Shown: positions 8,314-19,666 of the stretch, in pieces
Layout: each line of letters begins with the position of its first letter
Numbering within the stretch: the first letter of the stretch is position 1
NCBI RefSeq assembly: GCF_900100265.1
Contig: NZ_LT629696.1
Coordinates: 2,170,001 to 2,234,000 of the forward strand
Direction: 5' to 3'
From: Leifsonia sp. 466MF
GTDB taxonomy: Bacteria; Actinomycetota; Actinomycetes; Actinomycetales; Microbacteriaceae
Length of the DNA stretch: 64,000 bases
Notes under the pieces: generated by a model
What the model saw: only the letters and a program-made list of their open reading frames with translations
Database searches by the model: none
Told to the model about the DNA's origin: nothing
Position numbers and translations under genes: made by a program

Positions 8314-9840
8314 TCAGGAGCGCACGTGACGCAGGGTGATGAGGGCGACGAGCGCGGCGCTCGCCACCAGGACGATGCCGATCACCGCGGTGACCCCGAC
8401 GCCGCTGTCGAACGCGGCGCGCGCCGAGGCCAGCAGCTGCTCGCCGAGCGGGCCCGGCAGGCCGGCCGCGACGGTGACCGCGCCGCCCAGGGTCTCCCCC
8501 GCGGCGTCGGCCTGCGCGGCGGTCAGCCCCTCCGGGACGACGAGCGTCGCCCGGTACGAGGCCGTGATCAGTGTGCCGAGCGTCGCCGTGCCGAGCACGG
8601 CGCCCAGCTCGTACGCCGTCTCCGACACCGCCGACGCGGCGCCGGCCTTGGCTGCGGGAGCGGTCGAGATGACGAGCTCGTTCGAGACCGTCTCAGCCCC
8701 GCCGATCCCCGCGCCCAGGAGGACGAAGGCGGCCAGCAGGATGCTCCACGGCGCTCCCCCGCCGGTCAGCGCGACCAGCAGGTAGCCCGCGGCGGAGAGC
8801 GTCAGCCCGCCCGCGATCACGACACCCGGCCGGACGCGGCGGGCGATCGGGACGACGACGAGGCCGGCGACGATCATCGTGAGGAGGCCCGGCACCAGCA
8901 CGAGCCCCGACTGCAGCGGCGTCAGCCCGATCACGAGCTGCAGGTGCTGCGAGACGAAGAACAGGAAGCCGACGAGCGACACCACGCTCAGCAGGTTGAC
9001 CACGACGGCTCCGCTGAAGGCGGGTCGCGTGAACAGCCGCATGTCGAGCATCGGAACAGGGCGCCGCAACTGCCGCCGCACGAACAGGAAGCCGCAGCCG
9101 GCGCCGAGCGCGATCGCCAGCACCGCGACCGGCGAGAAGCCGTCGACCGCCAGCGCCTTGATGCCGTAGACGATGGGCGCCATGGTCAGGAGCGAGAGGA
9201 CGATGCCGGGCACATCCACCGGACCGGGCGCCGGGTCGCGCGACTCGCGCACCAGCAGGGGTGCGAGCACGAGCAGCGGGATGAGGACGGGCACCGCCAG
9301 CAGGAACACCGAGCCCCACCAGAAGTGCTCGAGGAGCACCCCTCCGACGATCGGGCCGAGCGCGGAGCCGGCCGCGAAGCCGGACGCCCAGATCGCGATC
9401 GCGAGGCGGCGCTGCTCGCGGTCGAGGAAGACGCTCCGCAGCAGCGACAGGGTGGACGGCATCAGCATGGCGCCGAAGACGCCGAGCGCGGCCCGGGCTG
9501 CGATGAGCAGCTCGGCGGTCGGGGCGAAGGCGGCGACGGCCGACACGGCGGCGAAGCCGGTGGCGCCGATGAGCAGCAGCCGTCGGCGGCCGATGCGGTC
9601 GCCGAGGCTGCCCATCGCCACGAGCAGGCCGGCGAGGACCAGCGGGTAGATGTCGACGATCCACAGCATCCCGGTCGCCGACGGGCGCAGCGCCTCGGAG
9701 ATCGCGGGCAGGGCGAAGCTGAGCACGGTGTTGTCGACGGAGACGAGCAGCGTCGGCAGCATGAGGACGCCGAGCGCCGCCCAGCCGCGCACGCCCGCAC
9801 GCGTGATCGCCGGGGCCGGGAGGGTCGGTGTCGTGGTCAT
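8314..9840 (-). CDS. MFS drug-efflux transporter (14-TM, DHA2-like)
   Basis: 508 residues with about 14 membrane helices. The first loop carries [14 protein letters not shown], a clear MFS motif A, and [26 protein letters not shown] matches the antiporter motif C of proton-driven drug pumps. It is divergent from a TetR gene, and a palindromic operator sits inside its promoter. It is therefore very likely a drug- or metabolite-inducible efflux pump. The ATG at 9840 has no ribosome site and lies 7 bases past a TACAGT box, so it is probably leaderless. The substrate is unknown. Confidence 0.85.
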   Translation of the reverse strand: MTTTPTLPAPAITRAGVRGWAALGVLMLPTLLVSVDNTVLSFALPAISEALRPSATGMLWIVDIYPLVLAGLLVAMGSLGDRIGRRRLLLIGATGFAAVSAVAAFAPTAELLIAARAALGVFGAMLMPSTLSLLRSVFLDREQRRLAIAIWASGFAAGSALGPIVGGVLLEHFWWGSVFLLAVPVLIPLLVLAPLLVRESRDPAPGPVDVPGIVLSLLTMAPIVYGIKALAVDGFSPVAVLAIALGAGCGFLFVRRQLRRPVPMLDMRLFTRPAFSGAVVVNLLSVVSLVGFLFFVSQHLQLVIGLTPLQSGLVLVPGLLTMIVAGLVVVPIARRVRPGVVIAGGLTLSAAGYLLVALTGGGAPWSILLAAFVLLGAGIGGAETVSNELVISTAPAAKAGAASAVSETAYELGAVLGTATLGTLITASYRATLVVPEGLTAAQADAAGETLGGAVTVAAGLPGPLGEQLLASARAAFDSGVGVTAVIGIVLVASAALVALITLRHVRS

Positions 9841-9847
9841 GCGGACT

Positions 9848-9876
9848 ACTGTACCGTCTGGACGGTACAGCATCAA
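9848..9876 (-). promoter_or_regulatory. MFS promoter with TetR operator in the spacer
   Basis: On the minus strand: TTGATG (9871-9876), a 17-base spacer, TACAGT (9848-9853), 7 bases, then the ATG of the MFS gene. A perfect palindrome, arms CTGTACCGTC (9849-9858) and GACGGTACAG (9861-9870), covers the spacer and most of the -10 box. A bound repressor would block RNA polymerase directly. The divergent TetR protein is the obvious binder. Confidence 0.75.
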
Positions 9877-9887
9877 GGCGATGCGGC

Positions 9888-9893
9888 TACCAT
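9888..9893 (+). promoter_or_regulatory. -10 box of a leaderless promoter (TetR gene)
   Basis: TACCAT, then 6 bases, then the ATG at 9900. There is no Shine-Dalgarno site beyond a short G run. The operator centred on 9859.5 is about 30 bases upstream, over the -35 region, so autoregulation is likely. Confidence 0.45.
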
Positions 9894-9899
9894 GGGGTC

Positions 9900-10538
9900 A
9901 TGCCGCCTGCCGCAGCGCCCTCCTCCCCCGCTCCGCGCGAGTCCGCCGCACCCGCTGCGGCCACGGCCGCCGCAGCTGCTGCGATCACGCCGTCGGGCGC
10001 TCGGGTCTCCGCCCGCGACCGCGTGCTCGACGCCTTCGAGGAGCTGCTCGCCGAGCAGAGCGAGCGTGCCGCGACCCTCGACGCCGTCGCTGCCCGCGCC
10101 GGGGTCTCCAAGGGCGGGCTGCTCTACCACTTCGCCTCCAAGGAGGCCCTGGCGGCGGGCGTGCTCGACCGCTTCGCCGCGCTCATCGACGAGGATGTCG
10201 CCGCGATGCGCGCAGCGCCGGACGGCCCCGTTGACTACTTCCTCCGGACGTCGATCCCGACGGACTCGCGCTTCGAGCGCGCGATTGTGGCGATCGCCCG
10301 GCTCGCGCAGGCAGCCGACCCTCAGGCCCGGGATGCGCTCGCCCGCGCACAGCGGCGCTGGCTGGAGGTGCTGCAGGAGGCCGTCGGCGATCCGCTGGTC
10401 GCGCGCACCATCATGCTGATCGGCGACGGGATGTACTACAACACGGCGCTGCTCCCTGCGGCGAACAACGTGCTGCGCGACGAGACGGACATCGACGACC
10501 TGGTCGCCCTGATCCGCCGGTTCGCCGGCGACGTCTGA
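9900..10538 (+). CDS. TetR-family repressor of the adjacent MFS pump
   Basis: 212 residues. After a low-complexity Ala/Pro-rich tail of about 38 residues comes a TetR helix-turn-helix: ARDRVLDAFEELLAEQ, then LDAVAARAGVSKGGLLYHF, followed by KEALAAGVLDRF. The C-terminal part is a variable all-helical ligand domain. It is divergent from the MFS gene, and the two starts flank a 10+10-bp palindrome, which makes local autorepression and pump repression the likely role. The Ala-rich tail is unusual; a later internal start cannot be excluded. Confidence 0.85.
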   Translation: MPPAAAPSSPAPRESAAPAAATAAAAAAITPSGARVSARDRVLDAFEELLAEQSERAATLDAVAARAGVSKGGLLYHFASKEALAAGVLDRFAALIDEDVAAMRAAPDGPVDYFLRTSIPTDSRFERAIVAIARLAQAADPQARDALARAQRRWLEVLQEAVGDPLVARTIMLIGDGMYYNTALLPAANNVLRDETDIDDLVALIRRFAGDV

Positions 10539-10610
10539 GCGCACGCGGAGCTCAGCCCGGCTGGCGCGAGGCGGCCTCCGACTGTAGCGGCCGGAGACCC
10601 GCGACACCGA

Positions 10611-12203
10611 TCAGGACTCGGTGATGTCGATCTCCTGCATCAGGTCGGCGTCGATCGCGAGCCGCACCTTCTCGAGCAGGCCGTCCGGCACGCGTGAGTC
10701 GACGGTGAGGACGCTGAGCGCCTTGCCGCCGGCCGACGTCCGCGCGACCTGCATGCCCGCGATGTTGATCGCGGCCTCGCCGAACTCGCGGCCGTAGACC
10801 GCGACGATGCCCGGGCGGTCGTCGTAGACCATGACCACGAGGTGCTCGGCGACCGGAACCTCGACGTCGTAGCCGTTGATGCCGACGATCTTCTCGATCT
10901 GCTTGGGCCCGGTCAGGGTGCCCGACACGGAGATCTGCGAGCCGTCGCTGAGCGCGCCGCGCAGGGTGATCAGGTTGCGGTACTCCTCGCTCACCGAGTC
11001 GGTGATGAGGCGCACCTCGATGCCGCGCTGGTCGGCGAGCAGCGGTGCGTTCACGTACGACACCGTCTCGCTGACGATGTTGGTGAAGATGCCCTTGAGC
11101 GCAGCGAGCTTCAGCACGCTGACGTCGTAGTCGGCCAGTTCGCCGCGCACCTCGACGTCGACGCTCGTCACCGGGCTGCTGGCGAGCCCGGAGAACACCT
11201 GGCCGAGCTTCTCGACCAGCGGGATGCCGGGACGCACGTACGGGTCGATGACGCCGCCGGCGACGTTCACCGCGTCGGGCACGAGCTCGCCCGACAGCGC
11301 CAGCCGCACGGAGCGCGCGACCGAGACGCCCGCCTTCTCCTGTGCCTCGTCGGTGGAGGCGCCCAGGTGCGGTGTCACGACGACGTTCTCGAGCGCGAGC
11401 AGCGGCGAGTCCTGCGGCGGCTCCGAGACGAACACGTCGAGGCCGGCGCCGGCGATCGTGCCGGTGGTCAGGGCGCGGTAGAGCGCATCCTCGTCGATCA
11501 GGCCGCCGCGGGCGACGTTGACGATGAAGGCCGTCTTCTTCATCAGAGCAAGCTGGTCGTCGGAGATCATGCCGGTCGTCTCTGGTGTCTTCGGCATGTG
11601 GATGGTGATGAAGTCGGACTGCGCGAGCAGCTCGTCGAGGGTGACGAGCTGGACGCCGAGCTGCTGCGCCCGCGCGCTCGTGACATAGGGGTCGTACGCG
11701 ATGACGTTGGTGCCGAACGACTGCAGGCGTGCGGTGATGAGCGCGCCGATCCGGCCGAGGCCGATGATGCCGATCGTCTTCTCGTACAGCTCGACGCCGG
11801 TGTACTTCGAGCGCTTCCACTGCCCCTGCGCGAGCGCGTTGTGCGCGGCCGGGATGTGGCGCGCGAGACTCAGGATGTGACCGACCGTCAGCTCCGCGGC
11901 CGAGATGATGTTCGACGTGGGCGCGTTGACGACCATCACGCCGGCATTGGTCGCCGTCTTGATGTCGACGTTGTCGAGCCCGACGCCCGCGCGGGCGATG
12001 ACCTTCAGCACCGGTGCGGCCGCGATGACCTCGGCATCGACCTTGGTCGCGGAGCGCACCAGGATGGCGTCGGCGTCGGCGACCGCCGAGAGGAGCGCCG
12101 GCCGGTCGGTCCCGTCCACCGAGCGGATCTCGAAGTCGGGCCCCAGGGCGTCGACGGTGGCGGGCGAGAGTTCTTCGGCGATCAGGACGACCGGCTTTGT
12201 CAC
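10611..12203 (-). CDS. serA: D-3-phosphoglycerate dehydrogenase
   Basis: 530 residues, the long actinobacterial type with an intervening domain and a C-terminal ACT domain. It makes 3-phosphohydroxypyruvate, the first step of serine synthesis, and the ACT domain is the usual site of serine feedback. The NAD fold shows IGIIGLGRIGALI. A regulatory domain (about 455-530) contains YDDRPGIVAVYG. The start is GTG at 12203 with AAGGAA before it. It is oriented like the ilv cluster but separated from it by cutC and the DoxX-like gene. Confidence 0.96.
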   Translation of the reverse strand: MTKPVVLIAEELSPATVDALGPDFEIRSVDGTDRPALLSAVADADAILVRSATKVDAEVIAAAPVLKVIARAGVGLDNVDIKTATNAGVMVVNAPTSNIISAAELTVGHILSLARHIPAAHNALAQGQWKRSKYTGVELYEKTIGIIGLGRIGALITARLQSFGTNVIAYDPYVTSARAQQLGVQLVTLDELLAQSDFITIHMPKTPETTGMISDDQLALMKKTAFIVNVARGGLIDEDALYRALTTGTIAGAGLDVFVSEPPQDSPLLALENVVVTPHLGASTDEAQEKAGVSVARSVRLALSGELVPDAVNVAGGVIDPYVRPGIPLVEKLGQVFSGLASSPVTSVDVEVRGELADYDVSVLKLAALKGIFTNIVSETVSYVNAPLLADQRGIEVRLITDSVSEEYRNLITLRGALSDGSQISVSGTLTGPKQIEKIVGINGYDVEVPVAEHLVVMVYDDRPGIVAVYGREFGEAAINIAGMQVARTSAGGKALSVLTVDSRVPDGLLEKVRLAIDADLMQEIDITES

Positions 12204-12350
12204 GTGGCAGTTCCTTACAGAGTGCGAGGGCTGGCTTGGGAGGACTGCGCCACGGTCGGTGGGGCGCGGAACGGCTTAACTCTAGCGGGACGCCACCCCC
12301 GCCTTTCGCCGCGTTACGCCCGCCTGTGGACAACCGCAGGGGAGGATGGC

Positions 12351-12734
12351 ATGGTGACACTTCTCGAGATCGCACAGCTCATCGTCCGCATCCTGCTCGC
12401 GGTGGTGTTCGTCGCGATGGGGACGCTGCACTTCGTTCCGGGGCCGGCTCGCGGCATGGCGGCGATGGTCCCGCCGGCCCTGCGGGTGGTGCGTCCGGGC
12501 CTCCTGGTGGCGTTCACCGGCGTCTGCGAGATCCTCGGCGGCATCGGGCTCCTGATCCCGGCCACGCGCGTCCCCGCCGCCCTCTGCCTGGCGGTCTTCC
12601 TGGTGGCGGTCTTCCCGGCCAACGCCTACGCCGCAGGCAAGACCGAGCGGTTCGGCGCGTTCGCGACGCCCCTCGTCCCGCGCCTCGTCCTGCAGATCGT
12701 GCTGATCGCGCTCTGCGTGTTCTGCGCGCTGTAG
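12351..12734 (+). CDS. DoxX-like small membrane protein
   Basis: 127 residues with four predicted membrane helices, spaced as in the DoxX/DoxD family; HFVPGPARGMAAMVP lies after the first helix. The gene is divergent from serA and has a GGGGAGGA ribosome site before the ATG. Family members are linked to redox or quinone chemistry and stress in some bacteria, but no partner gene is seen here. The family call is moderate and the function unknown. Confidence 0.7.
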   Translation: MVTLLEIAQLIVRILLAVVFVAMGTLHFVPGPARGMAAMVPPALRVVRPGLLVAFTGVCEILGGIGLLIPATRVPAALCLAVFLVAVFPANAYAAGKTERFGAFATPLVPRLVLQIVLIALCVFCAL

Positions 12735-12755
12735 CCGCATGTTCAGCGGAGCGCC

Positions 12756-13487
12756 TCAGCGCCGACGCATCGCCGTCTCCACCGCCGCACGGACGATCCG
12801 GGCATCCGTGATGTCGTAGGTCGCCGCGCCTCCGCCCGGGCCGCTGGGCGACCCGTGCACCGCGTCGCGCGCAGACAGGTGCACCGCATCCACCCCGGTC
12901 GCCACGATGTCGGGGATGTCGTCGACGCGCACTCCCCCGCCCGCCATCACCTGCACCCGGCCGCCAACGCGGTCCGTCAGCTGCCGCAGCATCCCGACGC
13001 CGTCGATGCTGCGCTCCGCGCCTCCGGAGGTGAGGATGCGCGCGACGCCGAGCTCCGCCAGCCGCTCCGCCGCACGCACCGGGTCCGGCGCGACGTCGAT
13101 CGCGCGATGGAACGTCACGCTGAGCGGGCCGGCCGCGTCGACGATGGCCGCGACGGCCTCCGCATCGACGGCCCCGCTGTCGTTCAGCGCGCCGACGACC
13201 ACGCCCGCAGCGCCGGCCTCGCGGGCGAACCGCACATCGGCGACGGTCAGCGCCACCTCGTCGGCGTCGTAGACGAACCCGCCGCCGCGCGGGCGGACCA
13301 GCACGTGGACGAATCCGTCACGACCTGTGTCGCGCGCCTCGGCGACCGCGCCGGCGATCAGGGCCGCGGAGGGCGTGAGCCCGCCCATCCCGAGCGCGCT
13401 GCACAGCTCGACCCGGTCGGCTCCCCCCGCCAGCGCGACGCGAACGCCGACGACGTCCTGCACGGCGATCTCGACGGCGATGCCCAT
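12756..13487 (-). CDS. cutC: CutC family protein (copper homeostasis-type TIM barrel)
   Basis: 243 residues. The N-terminal VEIAVQDVVGVRVALAGGA and ADRVELCSALGMGGLTPS, plus the later VTFHRAID and ILTSGGAE motifs, are those of CutC. The protein is a TIM barrel. A direct role in copper handling is disputed outside E. coli, and the enzymatic activity is unknown. The ATG at 13487 is chosen because AGGAGCCAC precedes it and the conserved start begins there; the frame runs 15 codons further upstream into the hairpin. Confidence 0.85.
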   Translation of the reverse strand: MGIAVEIAVQDVVGVRVALAGGADRVELCSALGMGGLTPSAALIAGAVAEARDTGRDGFVHVLVRPRGGGFVYDADEVALTVADVRFAREAGAAGVVVGALNDSGAVDAEAVAAIVDAAGPLSVTFHRAIDVAPDPVRAAERLAELGVARILTSGGAERSIDGVGMLRQLTDRVGGRVQVMAGGGVRVDDIPDIVATGVDAVHLSARDAVHGSPSGPGGGAATYDITDARIVRAAVETAMRRR

Positions 13488-13505
13488 GTGGCTCCTGACG
13501 CAGAA

Positions 13506-13534
13506 GGGTGCCGCACGCGTCGCGTGCGGCACCC
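13506..13534 (-). terminator. strong hairpin after ilvC
   Basis: GGGTGCCGCACGCG and its exact complement, with one base between, give a stem of about 12 bp. It lies 29 bases past the ilvC stop and before the cutC ribosome site. The T run on the minus strand is short (CCCTTCTG), so it may act as a partial terminator separating ilvC from cutC expression. Confidence 0.6.
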
Positions 13535-13562
13535 TGAGACTACTGCGTGGTGCGTGCTGCGA

Positions 13563-14651
<1,089 letters not shown>

Positions 14652-15161
14652 TCAGTTCCGGAAGACGCGCTCGGTGATGGACTTGCCGCCGCGGCCGATC
14701 GCGAGGAGGCCCGACTGGGCCATCTCCTTGATGCCGTACGGCTCGAGCACCTTGAGCAGCGCCTGCGTCTTGCCGCTGTCGCCGGTGACCTCGATCACCA
14801 GCGCATCCGTCGCGACGTCGACGACGCGGGCGCGGAAGAGGTTCACGGCCTCGAGCACCTGCGAACGCGTGGAGTTGTCCACCCGCACCTTGATGAGCAG
14901 GTGCTCGCGCTGCACCGACTGCGCGGGGTCGAGCTCCACGATCTTGATGACGTTGATCAGCTTGTTGAGCTGCTTGGTCACCTGCTCGAGCGGGAGGTCC
15001 TCGACGTCCACCACGACGGTGATGCGCGAGAGGCCGTCGACCTCGCTCGTGCCCACCGCGAGCGAGTGGATGTTGAAGCCGCGACGGGCGAACAGCCCGG
15101 CCACGCGGGTCAGCAGACCCGGCTTGTCCTCCACGAGGAGGCTCAGAACGTGCGTGCTCAT
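14652..15161 (-). CDS. ilvN: acetolactate synthase small (regulatory) subunit
   Basis: 169 residues. The N-terminal ACT domain (HVLSLLVEDKPGLLTRVAGL, about 4-23, then RRGFNIHSLAVG) binds valine for feedback control of IlvB; the C-terminal half is the usual IlvN/IlvH domain. The ATG follows the ilvB stop by 2 bases, so the two subunits are translated from one message. Length is typical. Confidence 0.96.
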   Translation of the reverse strand: MSTHVLSLLVEDKPGLLTRVAGLFARRGFNIHSLAVGTSEVDGLSRITVVVDVEDLPLEQVTKQLNKLINVIKIVELDPAQSVQREHLLIKVRVDNSTRSQVLEAVNLFRARVVDVATDALVIEVTGDSGKTQALLKVLEPYGIKEMAQSGLLAIGRGGKSITERVFRN

Positions 15162-15163
15162 GG

Positions 15164-16978
15164 TCACTCCCCTCCGAACGACGGGCTGTGGTCGCGGGCG
15201 TACTGGACGTAGCTGTTGCTGACGCCCTGCGGGACCATCGGCCACACCATGGCGTCGGCGCTGACCACGAAGTCGATCACGACGGGGCGATCGTTGGTCT
15301 CCAGCGCCAGCTTGATGGCGGCGTCGACCTCCTCCTCCTTGGTGACGCGGATGCCGAGGGCGCCGTACGCCTCGGCCAGCTTCACGAAGTCGGGGACGCG
15401 GACGGTGTCGTGGCCCGTGTTCAGGTCGGTGTTGGAGTAGCGCCCGTCGTAGAACAGGGTCTGCCACTGCCGCACCATCCCGAGCGACGAGTTGTTGATG
15501 ATCGCCACCTTGATGGGGATGTTGTTGATCGTGCAGGTGGCGAGCTCCTGATTGGTCATCTGGAAGCAGCCGTCGCCGTCGATCGACCAGACCACGCGGT
15601 CCGGCTGGGCGACCTTCGCACCCATGGCAGCGGGGACCGAGTAGCCCATGGTCCCGGCTCCGCCCGAGTTCAGCCACGAGTTGGGGCGCTCGTACTTGAT
15701 GAACTGGGCAGCCCACATCTGGTGCTGGCCCACGCCCGCCGTGTAGATGCCCTCGGGCCCGGTGAGCTCACCGATCCGCTGGATGACGTACTGCGGGGCC
15801 AGCAGGCCGTCGCTGGTGGCCGAGTACCCGAGCGGGAACTCCTCGCGGAGTCCGTTCAGGTAGGTCCACCACTCGACGAGGTCGGGCTTGGCGGAGCGGG
15901 TCGCGTCCTGGAACGCGGCGGTCAGATCGACGATGACGTCCTTGGCATCGCCGACGATGGGGACGTCGGCGACACGGATCTTGGAGATCTCGGCAGGGTC
16001 GACGTCGACGTGCACGATCTTCGCGTTGGGCGCGAACAGGGAGGTGTTGCCGGTGACGCGGTCGTCGAACCGCGCGCCGAGCGACACGATGAGGTCGGAC
16101 TCCTGGAGGGAGAGCACGGCGGGCACCGTCCCGTGCATGCCGGGCATGCCGAGGTGCTGCTTGTGCGTGTCCGGGAAGGCGCCGCGCGCGGTCAGCGTGG
16201 TGACGACGGGGGCGCCCGTCGCCTCGGCGAGTTCGAACAGCTCCTGCGACGCGCGGGCGCGGATCACTCCGCCGCCCACATAGAGCACCGGCTTCTTGGC
16301 CTCGGCGAGCAGCTGGGCCGCTGCCAGGACCTGCTTGCCGTGCGCCTTGGTGATCGGCCGGTAGCCCGGCAGGTCGACCTTCGGCGGCCACACGAACGGG
16401 GCGGTGTTCTGCTGCGCGTCCTTGGTGATGTCGACGAGGACGGGGCCAGGACGACCGGTGCCGGCGATGTGGTACGCCGCTGCGATCGTCGCGGGGATGT
16501 CCTCGACGTCCTTCACCAGGAAGGAGTGCTTGGTGATCGGCATCGTGATGCCCACGATGTCGGCCTCCTGGAACGCGTCCGTGCCCATCAGCGTGGAGAA
16601 GACCTGGCCGGTGATGAACACGACGGGGACGGAGTCCATGTGCGCGTCCATGATCGCCGTGACGAGGTTGGTGGCTCCGGGGCCGGAGGTCGCCATGGCG
16701 ACACCGACTTTGTTGGACGCCACCGCGTAGCCCTCGGCGGCGTGGCCGCCGCCCTGCTCGTGACGGACGAGGATGTGACGGATCCGGGTGGAGTCCATGA
16801 TCGCGTCGTAGATGGGGAGGATGGCACCCCCGGGGAGCCCGAAGACGTCGGTGACGCCGAGGAGCTCGAGGGTGCGGACGACCGACTGCGAGCCGGTCAG
16901 GATCTCGGGCGACGCCTTGGACGGCGTCGCGGACGGCAACACACTGCTGGGGGTTGCATCCGTGGACATGCCTGTCAT
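15164..16978 (-). CDS. ilvB: acetolactate synthase large (catalytic) subunit
   Basis: 604 residues, a ThDP- and FAD-dependent enzyme that condenses two pyruvates, or pyruvate and 2-ketobutyrate. The catalytic glutamate is in [16 protein letters not shown], and the ThDP/Mg motif is [14 protein letters not shown] ending in NN. A Ser/Thr/Pro-rich N-terminal stretch of about 25 residues precedes the conserved core. ATGs at 16978 and 16969 are both possible starts; an AAGGA site fits the second somewhat better. Only 44 bases separate it from ilvD, leaving no room for a classical attenuator. Confidence 0.96.
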   Translation of the reverse strand: MTGMSTDATPSSVLPSATPSKASPEILTGSQSVVRTLELLGVTDVFGLPGGAILPIYDAIMDSTRIRHILVRHEQGGGHAAEGYAVASNKVGVAMATSGPGATNLVTAIMDAHMDSVPVVFITGQVFSTLMGTDAFQEADIVGITMPITKHSFLVKDVEDIPATIAAAYHIAGTGRPGPVLVDITKDAQQNTAPFVWPPKVDLPGYRPITKAHGKQVLAAAQLLAEAKKPVLYVGGGVIRARASQELFELAEATGAPVVTTLTARGAFPDTHKQHLGMPGMHGTVPAVLSLQESDLIVSLGARFDDRVTGNTSLFAPNAKIVHVDVDPAEISKIRVADVPIVGDAKDVIVDLTAAFQDATRSAKPDLVEWWTYLNGLREEFPLGYSATSDGLLAPQYVIQRIGELTGPEGIYTAGVGQHQMWAAQFIKYERPNSWLNSGGAGTMGYSVPAAMGAKVAQPDRVVWSIDGDGCFQMTNQELATCTINNIPIKVAIINNSSLGMVRQWQTLFYDGRYSNTDLNTGHDTVRVPDFVKLAEAYGALGIRVTKEEEVDAAIKLALETNDRPVVIDFVVSADAMVWPMVPQGVSNSYVQYARDHSPSFGGE

Positions 16979-17022
16979 CAGTCCTTACATACTGCGGTGG
17001 TGGGTGGTGGTGCGAACGGCCC

Positions 17023-18717
17023 CTACCCGGTGACGGCTCCTTCAGCTGCGGAGCGCACGAGCTTGGAGAACTTCGCGAGAACGCCACGGGTATAGCGCGG
17101 GGGAAGAGGCGCCCAGCCCTCACGGCGGGCGGTCAGCTCAGACTCGTCGACAAGTAGGTCGAGGGAGCGAGCCGCGATATCGACCCGTATCAGATCACCA
17201 TCGCGCACGAAGGCGATGGGACCTGCGTCCACCGCTTCGGGTGCTATGTGGCCGATGCACAGGCCGGTTGTGCCGCCTGAGAATCGTCCGTCCGTCAATA
17301 GTAGTACATCCTTGCCGAGGCCTGCGCCCTTGATGGCGGCGGTGATGGCGAGCATCTCGCGCATGCCCGGGCCGCCCTTCGGGCCCTCGTAGCGGATGAT
17401 CACGACATCGCCGGCCTTGATGCTGCCCTCGGTGAGGGCGTCCATGGCGGCACGCTCGCGCTCGAAGACCCGTGCGGGGCCCTCGAACACCTCGGCGTCG
17501 AAGCCGGCGGTCTTGACGACGGCGCCCTCGGGGGCCAGCGAGCCCTTGAGGATGGTGATGCCGCCGGTGGGGTGGATGGGGTTGTCGAGCGAGCGCATGA
17601 CCTCGCCGTCCGGTGCGGGCGGGTTGATCTCGGCGAGGTTCTCGGCGACGGTCTTGCCGGTGACGGTGAGGCAGTCGCCGTGCAGGAGGCCCGCGTCCAG
17701 CAGCGCCTTCATGACGACCGGGACGCCGCCGTGACGGTCGACGTCGTTCATGACGTACTTGCCGAACGGCTTCAGGTCGCCGATGTGCGGCACCTTGTCG
17801 CCGATGCGGTTGAAGTCGTCGATGGTGAGGTCGACCTCGGCCTCGTGCGCGATCGCGAGCAGGTGGAGGACGACGTTGGTCGAGCCGCCGAACGCCATGG
17901 CGACGGCGATGGCGTTCTCGAACGCCTCCTTCGTCAGGATGTCCCGCGCGGTGATGCCCTTCTTGAGAAGGTTCACGACGGCCTCGCCCGAACGGTGCGC
18001 GTAGTAGTCGCGGCGGCGGTCGGCCGAGGGCGGCGCGGCCGAGCCCGGAAGGCTCATCCCGAGCGCCTCGGCGACGGAGGCCATGGTGTTGGCGGTGTAC
18101 ATGCCGCCGCACGCGCCCTCGCCCGGGGCGATGGCGCACTCGATGCGCTTGAGGTCCTCTTCGCTCATCTTGCCGGCCTTGCACGCGCCGACCGCCTCGA
18201 AGGAGTCGATGATCGTGACGTCCTTCTCCGTGCCGTCGGAGAGCTTCACCCAGCCGGGGGCGATCGAGCCCGCATAGAGGAACACCGCGGAGAGGTCGAG
18301 GCGGGCGGCCGCCATCAGCATGCCGGGGAGCGACTTGTCGCATCCCGCGAGCAGGACGGTGCCGTCGAGGCGTTCGGCCATCATGACGGTCTCGACCGAG
18401 TCGGCGATGACCTCGCGCGACACGAGCGAGAAGTGCATGCCCTCGTGGCCCATCGAGATGCCGTCGGAGACGGAGATGGTGCCGAACTGGAGCGGGTACC
18501 CGCCGCCCGCGTGGACGCCTTCCTTGGCGCCCTGCGCGAGTCGGTCGAGGGAGAGGTTGCAGGGGGTGATCTCGTTCCAGGAGCTGGCGATGCCGATCTG
18601 CGGCTTCTCCCAGTCTTCATCACCCATGCCGACGGCGCGGAGCATCCCGCGGCTGGTGGTGGCTTCGATCCCGTCCGTGACGACGCGCGAACGCGGCTTC
18701 CAATCGACTTCTGGCAT
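17023..18717 (-). CDS. ilvD: dihydroxy-acid dehydratase
   Basis: 564 residues, the Fe-S dehydratase that makes the 2-keto acids of valine and isoleucine. Cluster cysteines appear in [16 protein letters not shown] and [14 protein letters not shown], and the C-terminal [15 protein letters not shown] motif is intact. It heads the ilvD-ilvB-ilvN-ilvC series. A TAGAGT box (18724-18729) lies 6 bases before the ATG and no ribosome site is present, so the operon transcript is probably leaderless. Confidence 0.97.
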   Translation of the reverse strand: MPEVDWKPRSRVVTDGIEATTSRGMLRAVGMGDEDWEKPQIGIASSWNEITPCNLSLDRLAQGAKEGVHAGGGYPLQFGTISVSDGISMGHEGMHFSLVSREVIADSVETVMMAERLDGTVLLAGCDKSLPGMLMAAARLDLSAVFLYAGSIAPGWVKLSDGTEKDVTIIDSFEAVGACKAGKMSEEDLKRIECAIAPGEGACGGMYTANTMASVAEALGMSLPGSAAPPSADRRRDYYAHRSGEAVVNLLKKGITARDILTKEAFENAIAVAMAFGGSTNVVLHLLAIAHEAEVDLTIDDFNRIGDKVPHIGDLKPFGKYVMNDVDRHGGVPVVMKALLDAGLLHGDCLTVTGKTVAENLAEINPPAPDGEVMRSLDNPIHPTGGITILKGSLAPEGAVVKTAGFDAEVFEGPARVFERERAAMDALTEGSIKAGDVVIIRYEGPKGGPGMREMLAITAAIKGAGLGKDVLLLTDGRFSGGTTGLCIGHIAPEAVDAGPIAFVRDGDLIRVDIAARSLDLLVDESELTARREGWAPLPPRYTRGVLAKFSKLVRSAAEGAVTG

Positions 18718-18723
18718 GGAACA

Positions 18724-18729
18724 ACTCTA
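18724..18729 (-). promoter_or_regulatory. -10 box of a leaderless ilvD promoter
   Basis: TAGAGT on the minus strand, then TGTTCC, then the ilvD ATG. The -35 region is not recognisable. With a start site 6-7 bases past the box, the mRNA would begin at the start codon, which rules out a leader-peptide attenuator for this operon. Confidence 0.45.
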
Positions 18730-18789
18730 GGACGTCTCGAATGCCGCTCCGACCATGCGTCCCGTGCCTGGGGAGAGCTCGCGAAGGCG

Positions 18790-19614
18790 TCAGTCTGTGG
18801 ACGAGTTCGTGTGCGCCTCGCGCGCCTGCGCCAGCAGGCCCAGCAGGGTGGCGATCGCGCGCTCGTCCGCGACCCGGTACTGCGCGGCCGTCTCGCCCGT
18901 CCCGACCTTGATGCCCACGTCGCCGCGCTCGGGGTGCAGCACAGCGAAGCCGTCTTCGTCGGTCACGTCGTCGCCGGCGAACAGCACCGCGGTCGCGTGC
19001 GTGTACTCGCGCAGGCGCTCGACGCCGTCGCCTTTGTTCGCGCAGCGCACGGAGAACTCGATGATGTCCTTGCCGTCGCGGATGGTGAGGCCGTCGCTGA
19101 CCGCCGCAGCGGCCTCGCGGGCGCGGGCGACGACCTCCGGTCCTCGCTCGGCGGCCACGAGGCGGTAGTGCACGCCGAAGCCGACCGGCTTGATCTCGAG
19201 CTTGGTGCCGGGGATGTCGTCCACGAGCGCCTGCAGCGTCTCGCCGAGCCGCCCCAGGGTCTCCTGCTCCTCCGGGCTCAGGTCGAGGGAGACGCCGTCG
19301 CGGCCGAAGCGGATCTCGACGCCGTGCGAGCCGATCAGCAGCGCGTCCTCGTCCGCCTCCGTGACGGTCTCGAGGCTCGACAGCGGGCGGCCGGAGACGT
19401 ACGCGACCCAGGTGTCCGGCAGGTGCTCGAGCCGGTCGAGCGCGGCCTTCGACTCGGGCAGCGCCCGGGCGCCTCGCGGCACGTCCACGAAGGGGGCCAG
19501 TGTCCCGTCGAAGTCGAGGGCGAGCAGCAGTCGGTCGGCACGCGCCAGCTCCTGCAGGGCCGACGCGAGGGCGATGGCGGAGGCGGGCGGGCGGTGCGAA
19601 GCGGTGTCGGTCAT
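18790..19614 (-). CDS. otsB: trehalose-6-phosphate phosphatase
   Basis: 274 residues of HAD fold. The nucleophile motif is LALDFDGTLAPFVD (about 32-45), and GDDVTDEDGF is the C-terminal metal motif. It removes phosphate from trehalose-6-phosphate made by OtsA, which is encoded directly upstream with 52 bases between. AGGAAAG precedes the ATG. Trehalose is a compatible solute and reserve sugar; the GH15 trehalase-like gene at 31.4 kb could degrade it. Confidence 0.93.
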   Translation of the reverse strand: MTDTASHRPPASAIALASALQELARADRLLLALDFDGTLAPFVDVPRGARALPESKAALDRLEHLPDTWVAYVSGRPLSSLETVTEADEDALLIGSHGVEIRFGRDGVSLDLSPEEQETLGRLGETLQALVDDIPGTKLEIKPVGFGVHYRLVAAERGPEVVARAREAAAAVSDGLTIRDGKDIIEFSVRCANKGDGVERLREYTHATAVLFAGDDVTDEDGFAVLHPERGDVGIKVGTGETAAQYRVADERAIATLLGLLAQAREAHTNSSTD

Positions 19615-19666
19615 GCGTCTTTCCTGCAGGGAGTGGGGCGAGGGATGCGGCTCAGCGCCGGCCGGT

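Noticed and set aside
8167..10419. Long plus-strand open frame opposite leuB and the MFS gene
   Set aside because: It is dominated by Asp, Glu, His, Gln and Arg and lies antisense to conserved genes, so it is a composition artefact. The same holds for 5057-7183, 12855-15212, 15188-17095, 17572-19680 and 40864-42825.
16979..17022. Leader-peptide attenuator before ilvB
   Set aside because: The gap to ilvD is only 44 bases, with no run of Leu/Ile/Val codons and no alternative hairpins.
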